This document shows, one piece after another, positions 7,796-15,855 of a stretch of DNA of 32,360 nucleotides. Below the pieces are notes generated by a model. The model ran no database searches, was not told where the DNA came from, and saw nothing but the letters and a program-made list of their open reading frames with translations. Made by a program: the position numbers and the translations under genes. Origin of the DNA: a bacterium. Its GTDB lineage: Bacteria; Acidobacteriota; Polarisedimenticolia; Polarisedimenticolales; Polarisedimenticolaceae. Location of the stretch: the NCBI GenBank assembly GCA_024226515.1, contig JAAELQ010000060.1:1-32360 (forward strand). The letters run 5' to 3'. Positions within the stretch are counted from its first letter, which is position 1; each line of letters starts with the position of its first letter.

Positions 7796-9461
7796 CGGTC
7801 AGTGTGCGGTAGGCCAGCTCGGTCGGGACGCCCTCGCAACTGCGCGCCGCCTGGATCCCGTACGCCGAGCCGGCGTCGTCGGGGTCCAGCGTCATCGCCT
7901 CCTTGAAGTGCTCGCGAGCGGTCTTGCAGTCCGAGCGCTCCAGCGACTGGATGCCCAGGTTGAACCAGCCGTTGCGCTTGTAGCGTTCGAGCTCCGCGGC
8001 GTCGCGGGTGGCGGGCAGCCGGTACAGGCCGCTCAGCGCGGCGCGGTAGTTGCCGTGCTCGAAGTCCTCGCGCGCCTGTCCCCACTTCTGCTCGATTCGC
8101 TGCTGCTCGCGATAGCGCTCGCCGGCGTCGACCAGGCCGCGCTTCGCGTCGGCGTCGTCCGGCGCGATGTCCAGGATCGCCTTGAAGTCGACCACGGCCG
8201 CCGCGTACTCGCCGTTTTCGTAGGCCTCTCCCGCGCTCGCCATCAGGACGCCGACCTGCTGCTCGTTGGCCGCCTGAACGGCCTCGGGCGTCTGCGGGTT
8301 CTGCCCGATCAGCTCGTCGACCTTCTGCGACAGGTCGGCGGTCGTCGGCACCGGGGCCGCGGGCCCGGGGGCGTTGATCTGCACCGGCTCGTCGGCCAAC
8401 AGGCGCATCAGGAGGAACACCACGCCCGTCACGACGACCAGCGAACAGGCCGCGATCACGGCCCACTTCGGAATCTTCCTGCTCGCCGTGGCCGCCCGGG
8501 GCGCGCTCTCGCCGCCCTCGGCGTCCAGCTCGGCCTCGCTCCACTCCTCGCCCGGCTCGGAAGCGGACCCCGAGGGGTCGACGTCGTTCAGCGGGTCGAA
8601 GCCACCCGTGTCGTCGAACTCGGGCGCGGGCTCGTAGTCCGCCGTGGCCGTCGCTTCCGCGGACTCGGCAGGTCGGCCGAGCGCCAGGGCGTCCAGCCCG
8701 TCCCCCTCCATGGCGGTCGGATCGTGCACCTCGTCGAACGGCTCGTCCTCGACCGGCTCCGGCGACGCCTCCGCTGCGGGGTCGGACTCCACGTCGGCGC
8801 GGATCATCCGGCGCAGCTCGGCGGCGTCGGCGTTGTCCTCGTCGAGGATGAACAGGCGCGAGAGCGACGTCATCGCGTTGTCGCGGTCGCCGCGCTCGTA
8901 GAAGCCGCGCGCATCGGCCAGCAGCTCCTTGACCCGCTGCAGAATGTCGTCTTCGGCTTCGGCGGCATGATCGACGTCGCGGAAGGCGCTGAGATTCAAC
9001 GGCGTGGGGCCCGGCCCCACTTCTTCCTCCGCGGCGGGAGCCGGCGGCTGCGGCTGCGGCTCCTGGATGTCGACGTTCTCCAGCTCGGACAGATCGAAGT
9101 CGAAGCCCGCCGCGGTGTCCAGCGGCGTCTCGGGGACCGCCTCGGCCGCTGCAGCGCCCGCTGCGGCGGCCGCGGGCGGCGCCGCGCCGGGACCCTCACC
9201 GAGGATCTGGTCCAGCATGGTCAGGCTCTCTTCGAGCGACTCCGGCTGCCCGGCGGCCGCCGGCGCCGGCGGCCCGGCCGGCGCGCAGTCAGGCTCGTAG
9301 GCCTCGCACAGGCGAACGCCCTCCAGGGCCCGTTCGTCGGCCGGATCCAGCAGCAGGATCTGCTGCCAGGCCTCCAGGGCGCTCTGGACCTGCCCCTGGT
9401 AGTACAGGCCGGACGCGCGCTGATGCAACTCGGTGATGATCTTTTCGTTGGCTGATGTCAT
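7791..9461 (-). CDS. Single-span membrane protein with TPR segments on both sides
   Basis: About 556 aa from the ATG at 9461; a GTG at 9470 would add three residues. The N-terminal part has a TPR-like unit (ASGLYYQGQVQSALEAWQQILLLDPAD). Long acidic, Pro/Ala-rich linkers with a second helical unit (VKELLADARGFYERGDRDNAMTSLSRLFILDEDNADAAELRRM) follow. One membrane helix lies near 330-352 (PKWAVIAACSLVVVTGVVFLLM). The C-terminal TPR domain ends with FNLGIQSLERSDCKTAREHFKEAMTLDPDD. Basic residues before the helix suggest N-in/C-out, with TPR-type modules in cytoplasm and periplasm. The layout resembles FimV-like scaffolds, but the actual partner is unknown. Confidence 0.88.
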   Translation of the reverse strand: MTSANEKIITELHQRASGLYYQGQVQSALEAWQQILLLDPADERALEGVRLCEAYEPDCAPAGPPAPAAAGQPESLEESLTMLDQILGEGPGAAPPAAAAAGAAAAEAVPETPLDTAAGFDFDLSELENVDIQEPQPQPPAPAAEEEVGPGPTPLNLSAFRDVDHAAEAEDDILQRVKELLADARGFYERGDRDNAMTSLSRLFILDEDNADAAELRRMIRADVESDPAAEASPEPVEDEPFDEVHDPTAMEGDGLDALALGRPAESAEATATADYEPAPEFDDTGGFDPLNDVDPSGSASEPGEEWSEAELDAEGGESAPRAATASRKIPKWAVIAACSLVVVTGVVFLLMRLLADEPVQINAPGPAAPVPTTADLSQKVDELIGQNPQTPEAVQAANEQQVGVLMASAGEAYENGEYAAAVVDFKAILDIAPDDADAKRGLVDAGERYREQQRIEQKWGQAREDFEHGNYRAALSGLYRLPATRDAAELERYKRNGWFNLGIQSLERSDCKTAREHFKEAMTLDPDDAGSAYGIQAARSCEGVPTELAYRTLTD

Positions 9462-9473
9462 GGGCCCCACGCT

Positions 9474-9493
9474 CGCGGAGAGATGCCTCCGCG
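9474..9493 (-). promoter_or_regulatory. Perfect 7-bp hairpin at the 5' end of the TPR mRNA
   Basis: On the minus strand CGCGGAG, loop GCATCT, CTCCGCG. It begins at the predicted transcription start and ends 12 nt before the ATG. It contains a GGAGG, which the stem and loop would sequester. It could protect the 5' end or control ribosome entry; both are inference. Confidence 0.35.
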
Positions 9494-9496
9494 GCG

Positions 9497-9525
9497 AATA
9501 TAGGTCCCGGTCCGGACCCGGGCAA
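9497..9525 (-). promoter_or_regulatory. Promoter of the 9461 TPR gene
   Basis: Minus-strand TTGCCC (9525-9520), 17-bp spacer, TATATT (9502-9497). The -10 matches at 5 of 6 positions and the -35 at 4 of 6. It lies just past the stop of the upstream PP0621-like gene, so the TPR gene has its own start. Confidence 0.6.
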
Positions 9526-9546
9526 TTTGGGGCTTCGGGGAGCGAT

Positions 9547-9840
9547 TCAGGCGTGCTGGGCGGGCTGGTGGCCTTCCAGGAAGGACCGGCGACAGCCCTC
9601 CGAGCAGAAGAAGTGCTCGGTGCCGTCGATATGGGCCGTCAGGGCCCGGGAGCGCGGGAGAAACGTGTTGCAAACCCGGTCTCGGACCATGGGCCCGACG
9701 TCGACGGCGCGATCCGCGCGGGGTTGCTCGGGGCCGCGGCCGGCCCGGGAGTCCGATCCACGCTGGGCGTTGCGCAGGCCGCGCAGCCAGTACGCGAATC
9801 CCAGCGCGGCGATCACCGCGAAGATCAGCCTGCGGATCAC
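9547..9840 (-). CDS. PP0621-like small membrane protein with C-terminal Cys motif (97 aa)
   Basis: The GTG start at 9840 overlaps the TGA of the preceding TPR gene (GTGA), indicating translational coupling. An N-terminal membrane helix (RRLIFAVIAALGFAYWLRGL) is followed by a polar linker. A C-terminal module reads MVRDRVCNTFLPRSRAL...GTEHFFCSEGCRRSFLEG. The spacing of the first Cys, the LPRSRA turn and the FCSEGCRRSF end matches small PP0621-family proteins and the TRASH/YHS type of metal-binding treble-clef. The first half has only one Cys where CxxC is usual, so metal binding may be altered. Function unknown. Confidence 0.8.
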   Translation of the reverse strand: MIRRLIFAVIAALGFAYWLRGLRNAQRGSDSRAGRGPEQPRADRAVDVGPMVRDRVCNTFLPRSRALTAHIDGTEHFFCSEGCRRSFLEGHQPAQHA

Positions 9841-10463
9841 GACGACCCGCCGCTCGCCGGCGCGCTCAGTCGGTCGGCGAGCGCCTGCCGTAGCTGCGGC
9901 AGGTTCTGGGCCGGAGCGTTCATCGCCTCCAGCGCCGCGACCGCGTCCTGGGCGCGCTCGTAGTCTTCGGTGTTGAACACGGCAACGACCGCCAGGTTGA
10001 ACAGCGACTGCCAGTGCTGCGGGTCGATCTCGTGCGCCTGCTCGAACAACTCGACGGCCTTGTCGTACTGACGGATCCCGCGGTAGCACGTGCCGAGGTC
10101 GGTCATCAGGTCCGGATCGGCCGGTGCGATCTCGATCGCCCTCTCGTAGTAGCCGCGCGCCTGCTCCCACATCGACACGTCGAAGTAGATCCCGGCCAGA
10201 CGCGTCAGCAGCGCCAGGTCGTCCGGGTCCTGCTGCAGCCGACGCTTGAGCTCGTTGATCTCTCGCACCATCGGCGCACCGCCGTCGGCGCCCGAGGGTC
10301 CGACCTGGGTCCGCGGCACCTGCCCCGCGGGAGCTGCGACGGGCGCATTCTGCGGCGTCGCGTCCAGTGCCGGCTCGGCCGAGATCGCGTTGAACAGCCC
10401 GACCCCGATCAGGATGCCGAAGGTGAGTCCGCCCAAAAGGAACGCAAGCTGGTCTTTCTTCAA
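9837..10463 (-). CDS. Membrane-anchored TPR protein (208 aa)
   Basis: It starts at TTG (10463) with AGGAG upstream. The N-terminus KKDQLAFLLGGLTFGILIGVGLFNAI is a membrane anchor at about residues 5-29. A Pro/Ala/Gly linker leads to about three TPRs (LALLTRLAGIYFDVSMWEQARGYYERAIEIAPAD, LMTDLGTCYRGIRQYDKAVELFEQAHEIDPQH, and a third degenerate repeat). The arrangement resembles the CcmH/NrfG type of TPR assembly factor, but no cytochrome maturation genes are nearby, so the family name is not applied. It is coupled to the downstream Cys-motif gene and divergent from rlmN. Confidence 0.85.
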   Translation of the reverse strand: MKKDQLAFLLGGLTFGILIGVGLFNAISAEPALDATPQNAPVAAPAGQVPRTQVGPSGADGGAPMVREINELKRRLQQDPDDLALLTRLAGIYFDVSMWEQARGYYERAIEIAPADPDLMTDLGTCYRGIRQYDKAVELFEQAHEIDPQHWQSLFNLAVVAVFNTEDYERAQDAVAALEAMNAPAQNLPQLRQALADRLSAPASGGSS

Positions 10464-10508
10464 GGGTTAGTCGTCTCCTCGCTTCAGTCTAGCAGGCTGC
10501 GGGGCCAC

Positions 10509-10537
10509 CGGACAGTCGAGGCGCAGCGCGGTAGAAT
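10509..10537 (+). promoter_or_regulatory. Promoter of rlmN, predicted leaderless
   Basis: CGGACA (10509-10514), 17-bp spacer, TAGAAT (10532-10537). Six bases separate the -10 from the ATG at 10544, so transcription is expected to start at or within a few bases of the A of the start codon. No Shine-Dalgarno is present. Confidence 0.55.
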
Positions 10538-10543
10538 CGCCGG

Positions 10544-11571
<1,028 letters not shown>

Positions 11572-11575
<4 letters not shown>

Positions 11576-12327
11576 TCGATCTGCAGGGAAGAACCGCTCT
11601 GGTCACCGGCGGCTCGCGTGGGATCGGCCGCGCGTGCTGCGAGATGCTGGCTGCCGCCGGAGCCCGCGTAACGCTGGGCTACCGCGTCGAGCAGCACGCG
11701 GCCGAGGAGACCGTACGCAGGATCGCCGCGGCGGGCGGCGCGGCGATCGCCGTCTCGGCGGACGTGTCGCGCGTCGACGAGGCCGAGTTGCTGCTCGAGG
11801 AGACGGTCGATCGCTTCGGCGGCGTCGACATCCTCGTCAACAACGCCGGGCTGTGGAGCCGTTCGCCGGTGGACGAGATGACCGACGAGGAGTGGCGCAC
11901 CATCCTCGACGTCAACCTCACCGGGACGTTCAACATGATCCGCTGCTGCGTGCCGGGGATGAAGCGAGCCGGTCGCGGCCGCATCGTCAACATCTCCAGC
12001 ACGGCGGGCCAGCGCGGGGAGGCGTTTCACGCGCACTACGCGTCGAGCAAGGGAGCGGTCATCGCGCTGACCAAGTCGCTGGCGGCCGAGCTGTGTCCGC
12101 ACGGCATCCTCACGAACTGCGTGGCGCCCGGCTGGGTCGACACCGACATGTCCCACGACGCGCTGATCGGGCCGGACGCGCAGCAGATCCTGAGCAAGAT
12201 CCCGCTCGGCCGCGCGGGTACGGCGGCGGAGATTGCGGGCGCGGTGCTGTTCCTGGCGTCGGACCTGGCCACATTCGTCAACGGAGAGATCCTCAACGTC
12301 AACGGCGGCGCGGTGCTCTGCGGCTGA
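11572..12327 (+). CDS. Short-chain dehydrogenase/reductase, FabG-like
   Basis: 251 aa with the classical SDR set: cofactor motif TGGSRGIG at 12-19, NNAG at 90-93, catalytic Ser143, and YxxxK as Y156/K160. A C-terminal PGWVDTDM...LNVNGG resembles 3-oxoacyl-ACP reductases. R16 after the Gly motif and R38 after the second strand suggest NADPH preference (inference). Without other fatty-acid genes next to it, the substrate cannot be set; FabG or a FabG-like alcohol dehydrogenase are both possible. It is translationally coupled to rlmN. The stop lies 3 nt from the opposing methyltransferase stop. Confidence 0.9.
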
Positions 12328-12330
12328 GAT

Positions 12331-12960
12331 TCAGTTGTTGGCGCGGCGGACGGCCATGCACAGCAGACGCTCCGCGCCCGTGCCCTTGCCGTCGAGCCGC
12401 CGCAGGCGCAGCCCCTGGAAGCCCGAGCAACGCAGGCGGTACTGCAGCTCGACCTCGTGCAGCGGACCGGGCTCGGCCGATTGCCGCTTCGACCCGAGGA
12501 TCGTGTAGGGCGAGCCGTCGCGACTCGAGGCGTCGAACGTCGCGAGGAAGATGCCGCCCTCGACCAGGGTTCCGTGAATCTGTTGCAGGATGCGCGTCAG
12601 GGTCGTGGAGCGGCATACGGGGATCGTGTCCACGGCCAGCACCACGTCGAACGACGAGGTCCAGGCGCGCAGGTCGTCCAACCGCTCGCCGGCCACGCGC
12701 GCGGTGGTCCCGTCGGCGCGCAGTCTCGCCTCGCCCAGCCGCCGGGCGCAGTCGCCGAGCACGACGACCGATTCGAACTGCTCGACCAGATCGGGCAACG
12801 CGTCGAGCCAGCCGCAGCCCAGGTCGGCAACGGTCTTATCCGATCGCGCCGGGATGCGATCGAGGATGTTGAACAGCGTGCGGTTGATGGACGGCGACTC
12901 GACGGCGTTACGATTCGGAACGTCGAGCCAGTCGTGCCAATCGTCGGGTGTCCAGGGCAA
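12331..12960 (-). CDS. Class I SAM-dependent methyltransferase (209 aa)
   Basis: Motif I VADLGCG is at 44-50. The acidic end of strand 2 is VVVLGDCA, and FDVVLAVDTIPVC gives motif II, followed by a motif III-like VEGGIFLATFD. This is the Rossmann-like fold of methyltransferase families 11/12, which transfer methyl from SAM to small molecules. The start is TTG at 12960 with GGAG 11 nt upstream; no ATG fits the frame. A promoter lies between rho and this gene, so it is transcribed separately. Substrate unknown. Confidence 0.85.
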   Translation of the reverse strand: MPWTPDDWHDWLDVPNRNAVESPSINRTLFNILDRIPARSDKTVADLGCGWLDALPDLVEQFESVVVLGDCARRLGEARLRADGTTARVAGERLDDLRAWTSSFDVVLAVDTIPVCRSTTLTRILQQIHGTLVEGGIFLATFDASSRDGSPYTILGSKRQSAEPGPLHEVELQYRLRCSGFQGLRLRRLDGKGTGAERLLCMAVRRANN

Positions 12961-13000
12961 GACGGGCGTCTCCAGATCGAGGCAGGAGTGTCTGGGACTG

Positions 13001-13030
13001 AATGTAGATTCGATGTCGCGCGGCGGTCAA
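13001..13030 (-). promoter_or_regulatory. Promoter of the methyltransferase gene
   Basis: Minus-strand TTGACC (13030-13025), 18-bp spacer, TACATT (13006-13001). The predicted start near 12994 gives a leader of about 34 nt. The same TACATT -10 is used upstream of the aromatic fusion gene. Confidence 0.55.
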
Positions 13031-13063
13031 CACATCGAGATACATTCCTCGCACATCGCGCGA

Positions 13064-14326
13064 TCAGGACTGCATCGTCTCCAGAAACTCGCGGTTGGAG
13101 GTCGACTGCGTCAACCGCCCGGTCAGCAAGCGCATCGCCTCGGCCGCGCGCAGCGGCGCAAGAGCGCGACGAAGCAGAGTGACTTTTTTGTACTCGTCCG
13201 GTTCCATCAGCTTCTCTTCCTTGCGCGTACCGCTCTTGGCGATGTCGATCGCGGGGAAGATGCGCTGCTCGAACAACCCGCGATCCATGATGATCTCGGT
13301 ATTGCCCGTACCTTTGAATTCTTGAAAGATCACCTCGTCCATACGGGATCCGGTATCGACCAGCGCCGTTCCGATGACCGTCAACGAGCCGCCGTCGCTC
13401 GCCTTGCGCGCGGCGCCGAAGAAGCGCCGCGGCTTCTCCATCGTGCGGGCGTCGATCCCGCCGCTGAGCACACGCCCCGACCCGCGCTGCTCGTTGTTGT
13501 ACGCGCGTGACAACCGTGTAATCGAGTCCAGCAACACGACCACGTCGCGCCCGACCTCGACCAACCGCTTGGCACGCTCGAGCACGATCTCCGCGCACTG
13601 GACATGGTTGCGCGACATCTCGTCCGACGACGACGCGATGACCTCACCGCGCACGTTGCGCCGCATGTCGGTCACCTCTTCCGGCCGCTCGTCGACCAGC
13701 AAGACGATGAGGTGAATCTCGGGATGGTTCTCGGAGATGGAATGCGCGACCTTCTGCAGCAGGACGGTCTTGCCGGCCTTGGGCGGAGCGACCACGAGGC
13801 AACGTTGCCCCTTGCCGATCGGCGCAATCAGGTCGACGACGCGCGTCGACAGCTCGTCGGACTCGACTTCCATGCGGATGCGTTCGGTGGGATCCTCGGC
13901 GACCAGGTCCTTGAACGGCGTGCGCTCGGACCACTCGGCGGGGTCGGCGTCGTTGATCTTCCCGATCTCGCGCAGCCACGCCGGCCGCCCCGGGTTGCGA
14001 TCGGGGACCCCAAGGCCGGTCAACTTCAGCCCGGTCTCGAGCCCCGCGGCCTGCACGACCTCGGCGGCGACGATCGGATCCGACGGATCCTGGTTGTAAT
14101 CGTTCTGCGACGAGCGGAGGAAACCGTGGCCCTGCTCGACCACCTGCAACACACCGTCGACCTCGACGGTGGCCTCCCCCTCGGGGACCGCCTTGTAGCT
14201 GCGCGAGGAGCGCCCGTCGTTGTGCGGCCTGCCGCCCGGTCCACGTCCTTGCTGACCACCGCGGCCGCGTCTCTTGCCCCTTCGCCGTCGCGACGAGGGT
14301 GCGCGCTTGCGCTCGTGTTCCGTCAT
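13064..14326 (-). CDS. rho: Transcription termination factor Rho
   Basis: A hexameric RNA-dependent ATPase that ends transcription. Residues 1-45 are an Arg/Gly/Lys-rich tail replacing the helical Rho N-subdomain of E. coli. The OB-fold RNA-binding domain covers about 48-125 (VLQVVEQGHGFLRSSQNDY). The motor domain has Walker A APPKAGKT at 180-187, a Walker B Asp at D267 in VVVLLDSITR, and a GxGxxLSGGID Q-loop region near 282-291. The family C-terminal REFLETMQ is intact. The length of 420 aa is normal. It is the third gene of an apparent operon and starts 21 nt after the upstream gene's stop. Confidence 0.97.
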   Translation of the reverse strand: MTEHERKRAPSSRRRRGKRRGRGGQQGRGPGGRPHNDGRSSRSYKAVPEGEATVEVDGVLQVVEQGHGFLRSSQNDYNQDPSDPIVAAEVVQAAGLETGLKLTGLGVPDRNPGRPAWLREIGKINDADPAEWSERTPFKDLVAEDPTERIRMEVESDELSTRVVDLIAPIGKGQRCLVVAPPKAGKTVLLQKVAHSISENHPEIHLIVLLVDERPEEVTDMRRNVRGEVIASSSDEMSRNHVQCAEIVLERAKRLVEVGRDVVVLLDSITRLSRAYNNEQRGSGRVLSGGIDARTMEKPRRFFGAARKASDGGSLTVIGTALVDTGSRMDEVIFQEFKGTGNTEIIMDRGLFEQRIFPAIDIAKSGTRKEEKLMEPDEYKKVTLLRRALAPLRAAEAMRLLTGRLTQSTSNREFLETMQS

Positions 14327-14347
14327 ATCCGGCCCTTGCCTCCTGCG

Positions 14348-14839
14348 CTACGCGCCTACCGCCCCGCGCTCGAGTCGCTCTTCCGAATCGAGCAACTCCG
14401 CGGCGAACAGAATGGACAGAGTGCGAACTCCCGACATGCCGCCTGCGGCAGGCGTGGACTCGATGGCCCAACCGTCGGACGTGGGGACCGCCTGGAGATA
14501 GGCGCCGGGAGTCTCCCAACCTCGGATCTCGAATCCGCCGGTTCGGGCATCACGAAGGGCGATACGAAACAGCCGCCCGTCCCCCAGTAACAAATAGTAC
14601 AGATTCGCTTCCGTTGCACCCCGCACCAGCGACGAGGTCCTGGCGACCCGATCGGAGCCCCGTCTCAGCACGAAACCCGGCCCCTCGTCGGGTCGGCCCA
14701 GTTCCAGCGGGCCGGCGTCCCCGAGCCCGGAGACCCTCCAGCCCGGCCCGTCGGGCACGACCTCGATCGGCGCCTCCTCGTCGGCCCGCATGACGAAGCC
14801 GCCGGGGCCGGTGCGCTTCACGGTCCACGCCGCGCTCAT
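14348..14839 (-). CDS. Unknown beta-rich protein in the rho operon (163 aa)
   Basis: The ATG at 14839 overlaps the TGA of the HEAT-repeat lipoprotein gene (ATGA). There is no signal peptide or membrane helix. The sequence is a series of short beta strands with glycine turns (WTVKRTGPGGFVMR, GPLELGRPDEGPGFVLRRG, FRIALRDARTGGFEIRGW) and a final hydrophobic helix LSILFAAELLDSEERLE. A strand barrel closed by a hydrophobic C-terminal helix recalls the tubby/LURP-one/scramblase fold. That is a guess from layout only. The coupling to a lipoprotein and to rho suggests constitutive expression. Confidence 0.72.
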   Translation of the reverse strand: MSAAWTVKRTGPGGFVMRADEEAPIEVVPDGPGWRVSGLGDAGPLELGRPDEGPGFVLRRGSDRVARTSSLVRGATEANLYYLLLGDGRLFRIALRDARTGGFEIRGWETPGAYLQAVPTSDGWAIESTPAAGGMSGVRTLSILFAAELLDSEERLERGAVGA

Positions 14840-15594
14840 CCCTCGGGGTCGTCCTCGGGGTCGTCCTCGGGGGAGTCTCGCACGTCCTTCAGCCCCTCGG
14901 CCGCCGCGGTGCGGACGAACTCGTTGGAATCGGACAGGGCCGCCTCCAGCACGGGAATCACGGAACGGTCGCCCGAGGCCCCCAGCGCACGCGCCGCCTG
15001 GACCCGAATCTCCCACACGGCGTCCTCCAGCACCAGACGCGCCAACCGCGGAACGTCGGCCGCGGGATCCAGCGAGCGCACGCCGCGCACCGCTGCGAGA
15101 CGCACGTTCTGCATCGGGTCGTCGAGCCCATCGGCCAGCGCAGCGACGGCGACCTCGCCCTCGAGCCGCAGCAGCGTCTCCGCGGCGCGCTGGCGCACGA
15201 TCGGGTCGCTGTCGGTGCGCAGTAGCTCGGCCAGCGTTCCGGCGCTGCCGACGCTGTCGAGATCGCCGAGCAGCTTGGCCGCAGTGGCGCGCACGAAACC
15301 GTCCTCGTCCGCCGCGGCACGCAGAGCCAGGTCTTCGGCGTCGGGCACCTCGAGCTGAACGAGGGCGTTCAGCGCGGTCGCGCGAATGTCGCGGTCGGCA
15401 TCGTCGAACTGCTTGCGGATCTTCTCGATATTCCGGGATGTCGGATCCGCCTTGAGTTCGTAGATCGCTTCGATGCGTTCGTCGACCGGCGCCTGACAAG
15501 CGCAAACCGCGCAGATCCAGAAAACGACGAGCGACGCTGAAAACGCGCGACCGTCGAGTGCGTGCGAAGTTGGACGTCGACCCCAGTTTCTCAT
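14836..15594 (-). CDS. HEAT-repeat lipoprotein (252 aa)
   Basis: An N-terminal hydrophobic stretch SASLVVFWICAVCAC ends in a lipobox-like VCAC, making Cys33 the likely lipidated residue. The rest is about six HEAT/PBS-lyase-type helical repeats of about 31 residues (DEDGFVRATAAKLLGDL, DSDPIVRQRAAETLLRL, DDPMQNVRLAAVRGVRSL, EDAVWEIRVQAARALGAS, DSNEFVRTAAAEGLKDV). The protein ends in an acidic EDDPEDDPEG tail made by a 12-bp tandem repeat. Such solenoids bind proteins; the partner is unknown. It is the first gene of the operon leading to rho, with a palindrome just upstream of the start. Confidence 0.85.
   Translation of the reverse strand: MRNWGRRPTSHALDGRAFSASLVVFWICAVCACQAPVDERIEAIYELKADPTSRNIEKIRKQFDDADRDIRATALNALVQLEVPDAEDLALRAAADEDGFVRATAAKLLGDLDSVGSAGTLAELLRTDSDPIVRQRAAETLLRLEGEVAVAALADGLDDPMQNVRLAAVRGVRSLDPAADVPRLARLVLEDAVWEIRVQAARALGASGDRSVIPVLEAALSDSNEFVRTAAAEGLKDVRDSPEDDPEDDPEG
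14841..14873 (-). repeat. 12-bp tandem repeat, 2.75 copies, coding for EDDP units
   Basis: Exact direct repeats begin at 14841, 14853 and 14865, in frame with the HEAT lipoprotein's last codons. They give an acidic tail that could vary in length by slippage without shifting the frame. They end just before the stop/start overlap with the next gene. Confidence 0.85.
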
Positions 15595-15608
15595 TGCAAT
15601 CGCCGAGG

Positions 15609-15627
15609 TTCATCCGTAACGGATGAA
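15609..15627. promoter_or_regulatory. 9-bp palindrome, likely operator between divergent transcripts
   Basis: TTCATCCGT, one base, ACGGATGAA: a perfect inverted repeat of 9 bp with a 1-bp centre. It sits 14 bp before the ATG of the HEAT-lipoprotein/rho operon and overlaps the -35 region of a possible rightward promoter. The size and symmetry suit a dimeric repressor or activator; no regulator gene is adjacent. Confidence 0.55.
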
Positions 15628-15644
15628 TAGCCTACTATGGATCG

Positions 15645-15855
15645 AGTTTCTCGACGCCGCGAAGGTTCGAACGTGACGATCGACAGGATTGCCCCTCTCG
15701 TCGTTCGCCCACCCAGAGCCTCTCGGAATTCCGGTCGAACTCCCGGACTTCCGGCGCGCGAAGCCTGATCCATACTGCCTCCTCTCTCTCCTCTCTATGC
15801 GGGTAGTGCATTCGTTGATCCCGCCGGCGGCAACACCAGTTGCCGCCCTTTTTTT
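15645..15855 (+). ncRNA. Candidate small RNA with CU-rich tract and intrinsic terminator
   Basis: A strong rightward terminator at 15826-15855 has no annotated gene feeding it, so a short transcript must start in this gap. A possible promoter is TTCATC (15609-15614), 18 bp, TACTAT (15633-15638), giving about 210 nt. The RNA would contain a 19-nt all-pyrimidine tract (15778-15796) including CCTCC, complementary to Shine-Dalgarno purines, about 30 nt before the terminator. This is the arrangement of many trans-acting sRNAs. A 31-codon frame from GTG 15673 to TGA 15768 with AAGG upstream is an alternative or additional product. The 5' end is uncertain. Confidence 0.45.
15826..15855 (+). terminator. 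Rho-independent terminator
   Basis: GGCGGCAAC, loop ACCA, GTTGCCGCC: a perfect 9-bp GC-rich stem, followed by C and seven T (15849-15855). It is the only textbook intrinsic terminator seen in the window and points rightward. The T-run overlaps the stop codon of the opposing 96-aa gene. In the leftward direction only A residues flank the stem, so it is one-way. Confidence 0.85.

Noticed and set aside
7908..9455. A 515-codon rightward frame opposite the membrane TPR gene
   Set aside because: Low-complexity Arg/Gly/Val/Leu shadow; the leftward frame has TPR motifs, a membrane helix and a promoter.
9837..10463. Calling the small TPR protein a cytochrome c biogenesis factor (CcmI/NrfG)
   Set aside because: Only the general anchor-plus-TPR layout agrees; no heme-lyase genes are near.
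15637..15768. Possible 43-aa rightward protein starting at ATG 15637
   Set aside because: The ATG lies inside the proposed -10 box, the product is very basic and featureless, and there is no Shine-Dalgarno. The shorter GTG version is kept only as an alternative within the small-RNA entry.
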